This document shows, in pieces, positions 9,022 through 16,707 of a DNA stretch of 64,000 bases; positions within the stretch are counted from its first letter, which is position 1; every line of letters starts with the position of its first letter. Position numbers and translations under genes: made by a program. Source of the DNA: Streptomyces canus 299MFChir4.1 (lineage in GTDB: Bacteria > Actinomycetota > Actinomycetes > Streptomycetales > Streptomycetaceae). The DNA lies in assembly GCF_000383615.1 (NCBI RefSeq), contig NZ_KB911614.1, positions 20,493-84,492 on the forward strand. The letters are read 5' to 3'. Under the pieces are notes generated by a model. That model did no database searches. It was given only the letters and a program-made list of their open reading frames with translations, and was not told the DNA's origin.

Positions 9022-9549
9022 TCAGGGAATGACGATGACGGGCCGCTTCGCCCGCTTGGCGAGCCGCCCCGCGACGGAGCCGAAGATGCGCCCGACGATG
9101 CCGTGGGTGGAGCCGACGACGATCGCGTCCGCCTCGTACTCCCGCCCGACCTCCTCGAGTTCGTGGCAGATGTCCCCGCCGCGCTCGACGAGGATCCAGG
9201 GAACCTCGGCCAGGTAGTCCGCACAGGCGAGCTCCAGGCCGAGCACCTCGGTGCGGTGGTCGGGCACGTCGACGAAGACCGGTGGCTCGCAGCCGGCCCA
9301 CACGGTGGTGGGCAGCCGGTTGGCGACATGCACGATGATCAGGCCCGAGCCGGAGCGATGGGCCATGCCGATCGCGTAGGCGAGGGCGCGCTCGCTGGAC
9401 GTGGAGCCGTCGAAGCCGACCACGACGCCGTGCTTGAAGGCGGGGTCGCAGGAGTGGCGTGGCTCTTCCGCCGCCAGGGGCTCGGCCGCCGTGGGGTCGG
9501 CGACAGGCCGCTTGCGGTCCGCTGGTTCGAAGAATTCGTGACCGGCCAT
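9022..9549 (-). CDS. Universal stress protein (UspA family)
   Basis: This 175-residue protein has a single Usp domain at about residues 45-175. It starts with HGVVVGFDGSTSSERAL and ends with the nucleotide-binding loop GSTHGIVGRIFGSVAG and the final strand RPVIVIP. The G-x2-G-x9-G-S type loop suggests an ATP-binding member. It has an acidic, Pro/Ala-rich N-terminal tail (residues 1-40). ATG 9549 was chosen; the frame stays open further upstream without a good ribosome-binding site. It stands alone, transcribed away from the adpA region. Its role in stress or dormancy is inferred from the family. Confidence 0.88.
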   Translation of the reverse strand: MAGHEFFEPADRKRPVADPTAAEPLAAEEPRHSCDPAFKHGVVVGFDGSTSSERALAYAIGMAHRSGSGLIIVHVANRLPTTVWAGCEPPVFVDVPDHRTEVLGLELACADYLAEVPWILVERGGDICHELEEVGREYEADAIVVGSTHGIVGRIFGSVAGRLAKRAKRPVIVIP

Positions 9550-9882
9550 GGCTGTCTCGGCGTTGTGATCCTTGTGTGGGAGGGACGACAGTGTGCGGCG
9601 GAGCTGTGTCCGGGAATCATCTTCCCAACCCCATACCCCCAAGGGTACGGCGACAAGCCTCCTTAGCCCAGAGCCCGTCCACGGTCCGTGGGGGTTCCAG
9701 GGAGCATGCACGAGGGGGCGCCCGTAACGCAATGGTTGCTGCGTTGTACAGGCGGTTTGCACAGGATTCCCGTGGCCGCCCCGCCCCGGCCCACCGGACG
9801 GCCCTCGACACAGTGACCGAAGGGTCGAACACGCGTTGAACCCGTGAGCCACGCCGCAGGGAGACGCCCCAGGGAGCACACG
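9550..9882. other. Intergenic region between usp and a small membrane-protein gene
   Basis: These 333 bases separate divergent genes. They contain a GC-poor run near 9630-9660 and probably hold both promoters. No tRNA, repeat or clear operator was recognised. Confidence 0.5.
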
Positions 9883-10188
9883 ATGACCGGACACCGACCG
9901 CCCGCCGAGGACACCACCACGGACGTGATCCGCTGGGCGGCCTTCAGCTGCGTCCTCGTCCCCGTGGTGCTCCTCTGGTACGGCACCTCACTGGCCGGCG
10001 CGACGGGCACCGCTCTCGGCCTCGCCGCCGTGACGGCCGTCTGCCGTATCCTCCTGCGCCAGTCGGAGCGCGTCGCGGCCGGCCTGGCGCGGGAGGAACG
10101 GGCACCCCGTCGCGGCCGTCACCACAGGGGCGGTACCGGGGCCCGTCGAGGCGGTCGTCACACCGGGGGAAATACACCGGTCGGCTGA
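9883..10188 (+). CDS. Small membrane protein of unknown function
   Basis: This 101-residue protein has two hydrophobic segments (about residues 18-36, AFSCVLVPVVLLWYG, and 38-58, ATGTALGLAAVTAVC), followed by a basic, Gly/Arg-rich tail. ATG 9883 lies six bases after AGGGAG; an upstream in-frame start at 9844 lacks a ribosome-binding site. It sits immediately upstream of the long adpA promoter region on the same strand. No known family was recognised and the function is unknown. Confidence 0.7.
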   Translation: MTGHRPPAEDTTTDVIRWAAFSCVLVPVVLLWYGTSLAGATGTALGLAAVTAVCRILLRQSERVAAGLAREERAPRRGRHHRGGTGARRGGRHTGGNTPVG

Positions 10189-10565
10189 CCGGTTTCCATG
10201 CACCGCGACGATTCTTTTCAGCCAACTTCCACATTGGGCGTGTCCCTTGGTCCAAGCACCCCCCAACCCCCGTTCCACCTGCAGGGATAGGGTCCCGGAG
10301 GCCCCGTGCACCCTACGTGGATTAGCCACTGCCACAAGGCGCACTTCCCTGCACGGCCCACGAGTGCAACGCTTCGTGATCGAATGCTTTACGCCAAGTT
10401 GCCAAGTCGACAATCTGCCGGATGACGAACTGGTCACGCCGACAGCACGCGACACAGTAGATTCGATCTTGACGTCTTACGGCGGGGGACTCGTGCAGGA
10501 CCGAGGGGAAACGTGCAGGAGCGACACAACCGAGGAGCCGCGACCACCGAGGGGGGCTTAGCAGT
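10189..10565 (+). promoter_or_regulatory. Long adpA upstream regulatory region
   Basis: This 377-base gene-free stretch lies before adpA. It contains a palindrome CTTGGTCCAAG near 10246-10256, a tandem 8-base repeat (GCCAAGTT then GCCAAGTC) at 10393-10408, a TAGATT hexamer near 10458 that could be a -10 element, and a purine-rich stretch before the ATG. In other streptomycetes this region carries the gamma-butyrolactone/ArpA-type, BldD and AdpA sites. None was identified here with certainty. Confidence 0.5.
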
Positions 10566-11795
10566 ATGAGCCACGACTCCACTGCCGCGCCGGAAGCCGC
10601 GGCCCGGAAGCTTTCCGGGCGACGCCGCAAGGAGATCGTCGCGGTGCTGCTGTTCAGCGGCGGCCCCATCTTCGAGAGTTCCATACCTTTGTCGGTGTTC
10701 GGGATTGACCGCCAGGACGCCGGCGTGCCGCGCTACCGCCTATTGGTGTGCGGCGGCGAGGAAGGCCCACTGCGGACCACAGGGGGCCTGGAACTCACCG
10801 CACCGCATGGCCTGGAAGCGATCTCACGCGCGGGCACGGTCGTCGTACCGGCCTGGCGCTCGATCACTTCGCCGCCACCGGAGGAGGCGCTCGACGCACT
10901 GCGCCGGGCGCACGAAGAGGGGGCCCGCATAGTAGGGCTGTGCACCGGCGCCTTCGTGCTGGCGGCGGCGGGCCTGCTGGACGGCCGCCCCGCGACGACA
11001 CACTGGATGTACGCACCGACGCTGGCCAAGCGCTACCCGTCGGTGCACGTGGATCCACGAGAACTCTTCGTGGACGACGGCGACGTACTGACCTCGGCCG
11101 GTACCGCGGCCGGAATCGACCTCTGTCTCCACATCGTGCGGACGGACCACGGCAACGAAGCGGCAGGGGCACTGGCCCGCCGACTGGTGGTCCCGCCGCG
11201 CCGCTCGGGCGGTCAGGAGCGCTACCTCGACAGGTCTTTACCGGAGGAGATCGGCGCCGACCCGCTCGCCGAGGTCGTCGCCTGGGCGCTGGAGCACCTC
11301 CACGAGCAGTTCGACGTGGAGACGCTGGCGGCGCGGGCGTACATGAGCCGTCGTACGTTCGACCGCCGGTTCCGCTCGCTGACGGGTTCGGCCCCTCTGC
11401 AGTGGCTGATCACCCAGCGGGTGCTGCAGGCACAGCGTCTCCTGGAGACGTCGGACTACTCGGTGGACGAGGTCGCGGGTCGCTGCGGCTTCCGCTCGCC
11501 GGTGGCGCTGCGCGGGCACTTCCGGCGGCAGCTGGGCTCGTCCCCGGCCGCCTACCGGGCCGCGTACCGGGCCCGCCGTCCGCAGGGCGACAGGCCGGTG
11601 GACAGCGACGGTCCGGTGGGGGGTCCGACGGGTCCCGCGCCCAGCGCGCCCGTCCCGCTGCACCCGGAGAGCGGTCCGGTGCCGCTCCAGACCCGCCGCA
11701 CCCCGGCCCCCGTGGGCCCGCCCTCCGACAACGGCCGCGAGCTGTACGTCGGCGGAGGCCGGGCGAGCCTGCCGGGACAGCGCAGCGGAGCGTGA
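10566..11795 (+). CDS. adpA: AdpA, AraC-family master regulator of development
   Basis: This 409-residue protein has an N-terminal DJ-1/PfpI-like domain (about residues 20-195, with the loop GLCTGAFVLAAAGLL). A C-terminal AraC DNA-binding domain follows at about 235-335 (ETLAARAYMSRRTFDRRF, then VDEVAGRCGFRSPVALRGHF). The Pro/Arg-rich tail is typical. AdpA controls aerial growth and antibiotic genes and binds TGGCSNGWWY sites. Codon 225 (11238-11240) is TTA, in the inter-domain linker, where adpA genes classically carry the bldA-dependent leucine codon. The neighbouring ornA confirms the locus. Start ATG 10566 follows a purine-rich stretch. Confidence 0.97.
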   Translation: MSHDSTAAPEAAARKLSGRRRKEIVAVLLFSGGPIFESSIPLSVFGIDRQDAGVPRYRLLVCGGEEGPLRTTGGLELTAPHGLEAISRAGTVVVPAWRSITSPPPEEALDALRRAHEEGARIVGLCTGAFVLAAAGLLDGRPATTHWMYAPTLAKRYPSVHVDPRELFVDDGDVLTSAGTAAGIDLCLHIVRTDHGNEAAGALARRLVVPPRRSGGQERYLDRSLPEEIGADPLAEVVAWALEHLHEQFDVETLAARAYMSRRTFDRRFRSLTGSAPLQWLITQRVLQAQRLLETSDYSVDEVAGRCGFRSPVALRGHFRRQLGSSPAAYRAAYRARRPQGDRPVDSDGPVGGPTGPAPSAPVPLHPESGPVPLQTRRTPAPVGPPSDNGRELYVGGGRASLPGQRSGA

Positions 11796-11803
11796 CGTCC
11801 TGA

Positions 11804-11835
11804 CGCCGGGCGGGCCTGCGAAGGTCCGCCCGGCG
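11804..11835 (+). terminator. Hairpin terminator after adpA
   Basis: CGCCGGGCGG (11804-11813) pairs with CCGCCCGGCG (11826-11835), a perfect 10-bp stem eight bases after the adpA stop. It separates adpA from ornA. Confidence 0.75.
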
Positions 11836-11885
11836 TTCCGGATGTCCGGCACCGACCTGGGCGCCACAAAAGCGAACGTCAGCCG

Positions 11886-11891
11886 TAGGGT
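11886..11891 (+). promoter_or_regulatory. -10 element of ornA, probable leaderless start
   Basis: TAGGGT lies six bases before the ornA ATG at 11898. That is the spacing expected if transcription begins at the A of the start codon, giving a leaderless mRNA. No Shine-Dalgarno sequence is present. The -35 region is poorly conserved. Confidence 0.45.
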
Positions 11892-11897
11892 GTTCGC

Positions 11898-12500
11898 ATG
11901 AACGATCGCATGGTGTGGATCGACTGCGAGATGACCGGCCTCTCGCTGTCCGACGACGCGCTCATCGAGGTTGCCGCCCTCGTCACCGACTCCGAGCTCA
12001 ACGTGCTCGGCGACGGTGTGGACATCGTCATCCGCCCGCCGGACCGGGCGCTGGAGACGATGCCGGAGGTGGTGCGTCAGATGCACACCGTGTCCGGGCT
12101 GCTCGACGAGCTGGCCGGCGGGACGACCCTCGCCGACGCCGAGGAGCAGGTCCTCGCCTACGTCCGCGAGCATGTCAAGGAACCCGGCAAGGCCCCACTG
12201 TGCGGCAACTCCGTCGGCACCGACCGCGGTTTCCTGCTCCGGGACATGCCCACCCTGGAGGACTACCTCCACTACCGGATCGTGGACGTCAGCTCCGTCA
12301 AGGAGCTCGCCCGGCGCTGGTACCCGCGGGCCTACTTCAACAGCCCGGACAAGAACGGCAACCACCGCGCCCTCGCCGACATCCGCGAGTCCATCGCGGA
12401 GCTGCGCTACTACCGCGAGGCGATCTTCGTCCCGCAGCCCGGCCCCGACTCCGAGACCGCTAAGACGATCGCCGCGAAGCACGTACTGCCCGGGCGGTAA
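11898..12500 (+). CDS. ornA: Oligoribonuclease
   Basis: This 200-residue DEDDh exonuclease is of normal length. Exo I is WIDCEMTGL (Asp and Glu ligands, residues 8-16), Exo II includes LCGNSVGTDRGFL, and Exo III is NHRALADIRESI with the catalytic His. It degrades 2-5 nt RNAs and, in Streptomyces, pGpG from c-di-GMP turnover, which ties it to cdgA further along the window. It is the conserved downstream neighbour of adpA. The likely start is leaderless, with TAGGGT six bases upstream. Confidence 0.96.
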   Translation: MNDRMVWIDCEMTGLSLSDDALIEVAALVTDSELNVLGDGVDIVIRPPDRALETMPEVVRQMHTVSGLLDELAGGTTLADAEEQVLAYVREHVKEPGKAPLCGNSVGTDRGFLLRDMPTLEDYLHYRIVDVSSVKELARRWYPRAYFNSPDKNGNHRALADIRESIAELRYYREAIFVPQPGPDSETAKTIAAKHVLPGR

Positions 12501-12576
12501 AAGCCGGGCGCGAGCACCCCTTCAGACCCTGTACACTTTTTCTCGGCCGGTCGGAGAGATCCGAACAGCCGAACAT

Positions 12577-12653
12577 GGTGGGTGTAGCTCAGTTGGTAGA
12601 GCACCTGGTTGTGGTCCAGGTGGCCGCGGGTTCAAGTCCCGTCACTCACCCCA
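12577..12653 (+). tRNA. tRNA-His(GTG) with encoded CCA
   Basis: A cloverleaf can be drawn by hand. The acceptor GTGGGTG (12578-12584) pairs with CACTCAC (12643-12649). An extra 5' G at 12577 sits opposite discriminator C12650, the hallmark of tRNA-His. The anticodon arm CCTGG-TTGTGGT-CCAGG contains anticodon GTG, the T-loop is TTCAAGT, and CCA is encoded at 12651-12653. A TACACT -10-like hexamer lies near 12531. Confidence 0.95.
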
Positions 12654-12657
12654 TTCA

Positions 12658-12697
12658 CCTCAGCCGGTGACCTTGGAGACAAGGTCACCGGCTGAGG
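12658..12697. terminator. Perfect 18-bp hairpin terminator between tRNA-His and the lysR gene
   Basis: CCTCAGCCGGTGACCTTG (12658-12675), loop GAGA, then its exact complement at 12680-12697. It lies five bases after the tRNA and six bases before the LysR stop on the other strand, so it probably terminates both convergent transcripts. Confidence 0.85.
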
Positions 12698-12702
12698 TCG
12701 TT

Positions 12703-13578
12703 TCAGGAGTCGGACGCCCTGAGAAAGGCCCGCGCGGCCTTGCGGAAGGCCACGACCAGCCGGCTCCGCTCCTCGGCGCGGGTCGCGAGGACCACATGGG
12801 CCGGTTCGACGCCGTGCAGCGGGACCGCGGTGACATCGGGGCGGAGCGAGCCCGCCCGGGGCAAGGCCGTGATGGCCAGGGCCTGCCCGGAGGCGATGAG
12901 TTCGAACTTGTCCTCCAGGGCGTCGGCCAGGGGACCGTCCGGTGCCGGGCGGCCGTCCGGGCGGGGGTCGATGCGCCAGTACGCGTTCCACACCGGGTCG
13001 GCCACCCGGACCAGCGGCTCGTCGGCGATGTCGTCGAGGGTGACGGACTCCTTGCCGGCGAGACGGTGGCCGACCGGGAGCACCAGCACCCGGGGCTCCT
13101 CGTAGAGGACCGTCACCTGCGCCTCCTCGGTCGGAAAGGGCAGCCGGGTCACCAGGACGTCGACCTTGAGCTCGGACAGGACCGTGGTCCGCTCGGTCCA
13201 GTCGACGTGCGCGGTCCTGACGTCGGCGTCCGGGAAGCGCTCGCGCAGGGCGCGCACCGCCGGGGTGACGATGATCCCCGCCGTGTACCCCACGGTGATC
13301 CGGCTCGGCTCGGCGGCCGCCCGGGCAAGGCTCGCGGCCTGGGCCGCCGAACGCAGCAGTGCCTTCGCCCGGGGCAGGAAGACCTCCCCCGCCTCGGTGA
13401 GCCGGCTGCCCTGCGGGGTCCGCTCCAGCAGCCGCGCGCCCAGCTGCTGCTCGAGGCGGCGGATCTGCCGGCTCAGCGAGGGCTGCGTGACATGCAGCGC
13501 GTCGGCGGCCCGGCCGAAGTGCCGGTGCTCGGCGACGGCCGTGAAGTACCGGACCAGCCGGAGGTCGAGGTCGGTCAT
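12703..13578 (-). CDS. LysR-family transcriptional regulator
   Basis: This 291-residue regulator has an N-terminal winged HTH at residues 1-60 (LRLVRYFTAVAEHRHFGRAA, then LHVTQPSLSRQIRRLEQQLG) and a LysR substrate-binding domain at about 90-290. ATG 13578 is the family-typical start (MTDLDLRLVRYF); the open frame runs further upstream but without homology-like sequence. It is divergent from the NAD-dependent epimerase gene with a 163-base shared promoter region, so by LysR custom it probably controls that gene and itself. The effector is unknown. Confidence 0.9.
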   Translation of the reverse strand: MTDLDLRLVRYFTAVAEHRHFGRAADALHVTQPSLSRQIRRLEQQLGARLLERTPQGSRLTEAGEVFLPRAKALLRSAAQAASLARAAAEPSRITVGYTAGIIVTPAVRALRERFPDADVRTAHVDWTERTTVLSELKVDVLVTRLPFPTEEAQVTVLYEEPRVLVLPVGHRLAGKESVTLDDIADEPLVRVADPVWNAYWRIDPRPDGRPAPDGPLADALEDKFELIASGQALAITALPRAGSLRPDVTAVPLHGVEPAHVVLATRAEERSRLVVAFRKAARAFLRASDS

Positions 13579-13628
13579 GCCTGAAGCGTACGACCGCCGC
13601 AGCGGCCGTATCCCGCACTCGACCCATT

Positions 13629-13641
13629 TCACCTGTGGTGA
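13629..13641. promoter_or_regulatory. Candidate LysR operator between divergent genes
   Basis: TCACC-TGT-GGTGA is a perfect inverted repeat midway between the LysR gene and the epimerase gene. It resembles a T-N11-A LysR core and is the only clear palindrome in the 163-base interval. Confidence 0.4.
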
Positions 13642-13741
13642 TGCCTGATCCGTATTGCGCCATGCGAAACAGGCTTTGGACTGCTGTGGCCCCGCCTTCG
13701 CACGCTGAAGAGGCATTCACTCATCACAGCGAAGGATCACC

Positions 13742-14638
13742 ATGCGTGTATTCGTCACCGGTGCGACCGGCTTCGTCGGTTCCGCCGTCACCCGTGAGCT
13801 GCTCGACGCCGGGCACGAGGTCGTCGGCCTGGCCCGCTCGGACCGGTCCGCGGAGGCGCTGAAGGCCGTAGGAGCGGAGGTGCACCGCGGGGACCTGACC
13901 GACCTCGACAGTCTGCGCCGGGGAGCGGAGGGGACGGACGGGGTCGCCCACCTGGCGTTCATCCACGACTTCACCAACCTGACCGCCTCGGGCGAGGCCG
14001 ACCTCACAGCGATCGAGGCCGTCGGCGAGGTGCTCGAAGGCACCGGCAAGCCCTTCGTGGTCACCTCGGGACTGCTGACCGCGCCAGGACGTGTCGGCAC
14101 CGAGGAGGACCCGGCCGACCCCGACTCCCCCAGCCATCACCGGCTGGCCTCGGAGGTCGCGACGCTCGCGCTCGCCGAGCGCGGGGTGAGCGCGTCGGTG
14201 CTCAGGCTCCCCCCGAGCGTGCACGGCGAGGGCGACATCGGCTTCGTGCCCATGTTCATCGACCACGCGCGCGACAAGGGCGTCTCCGCCATGGTGGGCG
14301 ACGGCTCCAACCACTGGGCGGCCGTCCACCGGCTCGACGCGGCCCGGCTGTTCCGGCTGGCGCTGGAGGCGGCACCGGCGGGTGTGCGGTTGCACGCGAT
14401 CGGCGACGAGGGGGTGCCGTTCCACGAGATCGCCGAGACGATCGGGCGGGGGCTCGACGTGCCGGTCGCGAGCGTGGCCGCGGAGAAGGCGACGGACCAC
14501 TTCGGCTGGCTCGGCCGCTTCGCCGCCATCGACATGCGGGCCTCGGCCGCGCGCACCCGGGAGCTGCTCGGCTGGCGGCCGGAGCACCCCGCGCTGATCC
14601 CGGACCTGGAGGCCGGCCACTACTTCAAGACGTCCTGA
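13742..14638 (+). CDS. NAD(P)-dependent epimerase/dehydratase-like oxidoreductase
   Basis: This 298-residue extended-SDR-like protein has a Rossmann motif at the very N-terminus (VTGATGFVGSAV, residues 5-16) and the HLAFIHDF segment near 74. The usual catalytic YxxxK is not evident: SPSHHRLASEVATLALAERG (residues 130-149) has His-His-Arg where Tyr would stand. It therefore belongs to the atypical SDR group of NmrA- or YwnB-like reductases, or acts on an unknown substrate. It is divergent from a LysR regulator, which suggests redox- or metabolite-induced expression. The function beyond the family is not known. Confidence 0.85.
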   Translation: MRVFVTGATGFVGSAVTRELLDAGHEVVGLARSDRSAEALKAVGAEVHRGDLTDLDSLRRGAEGTDGVAHLAFIHDFTNLTASGEADLTAIEAVGEVLEGTGKPFVVTSGLLTAPGRVGTEEDPADPDSPSHHRLASEVATLALAERGVSASVLRLPPSVHGEGDIGFVPMFIDHARDKGVSAMVGDGSNHWAAVHRLDAARLFRLALEAAPAGVRLHAIGDEGVPFHEIAETIGRGLDVPVASVAAEKATDHFGWLGRFAAIDMRASAARTRELLGWRPEHPALIPDLEAGHYFKTS

Positions 14639-14647
14639 GCCCCCGCG

Positions 14648-15427
14648 CTACGACACCGCCCGCCACGCCTCCACCAACTCCCGTACCCCGCCGAACCGTT
14701 CGCCAGGCACGGGACGCGTGGCGCGCTCCACGACCGCGAACTGCGCGGCCGTACCGCGGAAGGCGTCCTCGCCCGGGCCGGCGTCCAGGAGGAGGCGGGC
14801 GGTGCGGCCGAGGACATGGACGGTGGTGCGGGTGTCGATCGTGGCACCGCGCCGCCATTCCTCGGGCGCCATGAAGCGGGTGGAGCCGGGGAGGCGGTCC
14901 TCGGTCAGGACGAACGGGCCCGGGCGGTAGTCGTCGAGGTCGATCAGGCGGAGCTCGTGGGCGTCGAAGTCGTAGAGGAAGGCACCGTCGTAGAGGTCGA
15001 CGGCGACCTGGCCCGCGGCCTCGACGGCGAGGTGGGCGTCCAGGACCCGGTCCAGGGCGTGGTGGACGCGGGCTAGGGGCAGGGCGCGGAAGCGGGCGCG
15101 GGCCGTGGGGTCGTAGAGGATCTCGCCGTCGTGCCACGGCATGACGACGGCCGTACGGCGGTCCCCCACGGCGATCCGGTGCGCCTGGGGGACGATCGCC
15201 GGATGCCGGACCCTGCCGTGGAAGGCCCAGGCGCGGTCGAGGGAGCGCTGGGCCCGGTCGGTGGTGGCCTCCTTCACGAACCAGCGACTGCCGTCGGGGA
15301 GCCGGACGCCGTGGGAGAGGCAGCCGGAGTCCTGTTCGCGGAAGGAACGGAACACCTCGCCCACGCTCCGCAGGTACGCCTCGGTCCCGGGGATCTCGTC
15401 AACGTCCAGCAGGGGATGGGCAGTCAT
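14648..15427 (-). CDS. Small protein-kinase-like phosphotransferase
   Basis: This protein of about 259 residues has a minimal kinase fold. It has an ATP-lysine segment RWFVKEAT near residue 50, AVVMPWHDGE as a hinge-like segment near 95, a catalytic loop-like AVDLYDGAFLYD near 142, and LIDLDDYRPG (DFG equivalent, Asp ligand) near 162, followed by TRFMAPEEW. The APE-like block MAPEEW suggests a Ser/Thr-kinase or lantibiotic/aminoglycoside kinase-like enzyme with no sensor or membrane part. ATG 15427 was used; a GTG at 15436 is an alternative. It stands alone and the substrate is unknown. Confidence 0.75.
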   Translation of the reverse strand: MTAHPLLDVDEIPGTEAYLRSVGEVFRSFREQDSGCLSHGVRLPDGSRWFVKEATTDRAQRSLDRAWAFHGRVRHPAIVPQAHRIAVGDRRTAVVMPWHDGEILYDPTARARFRALPLARVHHALDRVLDAHLAVEAAGQVAVDLYDGAFLYDFDAHELRLIDLDDYRPGPFVLTEDRLPGSTRFMAPEEWRRGATIDTRTTVHVLGRTARLLLDAGPGEDAFRGTAAQFAVVERATRPVPGERFGGVRELVEAWRAVS

Positions 15428-15560
15428 GACCTTCACCGGGATCGGGCGTCGCGGCCGATTCGCCCCGGGGCGCGGCCGTGCATACGGCTTCGGATGCCAG
15501 TGCTCCTCGCGTTCACCCTCTTGCCGCTGGTTCGGCTGGTGGTCGCCGTCGCCGAAGAGG

Positions 15561-16616
15561 TCAGGACGACGCCCGCGCCACCAGTTCCGTGGCCAGCACC
15601 ACCTGGCGGCGCTCCAGTCCCCGGGACACCGCGGGGCGGCGGTCGGCGATCTCCGAGAGGAGGAGGTCGATCATGTGGCGGCCCATCTCCTCGATGGGCT
15701 GGCGGACGCTGGTGAGGGGCGGGTCCATGTGGCGCGCTATGGCCGAGTCGTCGTAGCCGATCAGAGCCACGTCCGAGGGGATGCCGCGGCCCTCCTCGCG
15801 CAGGACCTGGCGGGCGCCGGCCGCCATGACGTCCGAGCCGGCGAAGACCGCGTCCAGGTCGGGGCGGCGGGCCAGCAGGTTCGTCATCGCCCGGCGGCCG
15901 CCCTCCTCGGTGAAGTCACCGGGCTCGATCAGCCGCTCGTCCACCTCGTGCCCCGCGTCGCGCAGCGCGTCCCGGTAGCCGTCGACGCGCCGCTGGGCGC
16001 CGTACACGTCGAGGCGGCCGGTGATGTGCCCGATCGTGCGGCGGCCGCCGGCCAGGAGGTGCTCCACGGCCGAGCGGCCGCCGCCGTAGTTGTCGGAGTC
16101 CACGGACGGGAGCGTTTCCGCCGCCGAGCGCGGGCCGCTGATCACCGCCGGGATCTCCAGCTGGGACAGCAGGTCGGGGAGCGGGTCGTCGGCGTGCACC
16201 GACACCAGCAGGACGCCGTCGACCCGGTGCGCGGCCAGGTACTGGGCCAGCCGGCGGCGTTCGCGGTCGCTGCCCGCGAAGATCAGCAGGAGCTGCATCT
16301 CGGTTTCCGAGATCTCGGCGCCGACGCCCTTGAGCATGTCCGAGAAGTACGGCTCCGCGAAGAACCGTGTCTCCGGCTCGGGCACGACCAGCGCGATCGC
16401 GTTCGTACGGTTGGCCGCCAGGGCGCGCGCGGCCGTGTTCGGGACGTACCCGAGCTCCGCCACCGCCGCCTCGACCGCCGCACGCGTGGCGTCGCTGACC
16501 CGGGGCGAGCCGTTGATCACCCGGGAAACGGTGCCCCGGCCCACGCCGGCGCGCGCGGCCACCTCCTCAAGGGTGGGCCGGCCACCGCTTCGGCTCCGCG
16601 CTCCGTGGCTTGCCAT
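15561..16616 (-). CDS. cebR: CebR, LacI-family repressor of cello-oligosaccharide genes
   Basis: This 351-residue LacI/GalR regulator has a HTH at residues 14-60 (TLEEVAARAGVGRGTVSRVI and the hinge helix YVPNTAARALAANRT) and a periplasmic-binding-like effector domain (IALVVPEPETRFF onward). By position and sequence style it is CebR, which represses cebEFG and bglC by binding TGGGAGCGCTCCCA until cellobiose or cellotriose releases it. Such 14-bp boxes are present upstream of cebE and at bglC. It is divergent from cebE, but an inserted tnpB gene now separates the two by 1.7 kb. Ribosome-binding site GGCGGAG precedes ATG 16616. Confidence 0.93.
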   Translation of the reverse strand: MASHGARSRSGGRPTLEEVAARAGVGRGTVSRVINGSPRVSDATRAAVEAAVAELGYVPNTAARALAANRTNAIALVVPEPETRFFAEPYFSDMLKGVGAEISETEMQLLLIFAGSDRERRRLAQYLAAHRVDGVLLVSVHADDPLPDLLSQLEIPAVISGPRSAAETLPSVDSDNYGGGRSAVEHLLAGGRRTIGHITGRLDVYGAQRRVDGYRDALRDAGHEVDERLIEPGDFTEEGGRRAMTNLLARRPDLDAVFAGSDVMAAGARQVLREEGRGIPSDVALIGYDDSAIARHMDPPLTSVRQPIEEMGRHMIDLLLSEIADRRPAVSRGLERRQVVLATELVARASS

Positions 16617-16707
16617 GGGCTCCGCCTTCCCACCGTGTCTCTACGCTGGCCTGGAATTTAACAGTCCCGCGTGTCGGCGTGTCGGCGCGACGGTCGCGGG
16701 GCCACCT

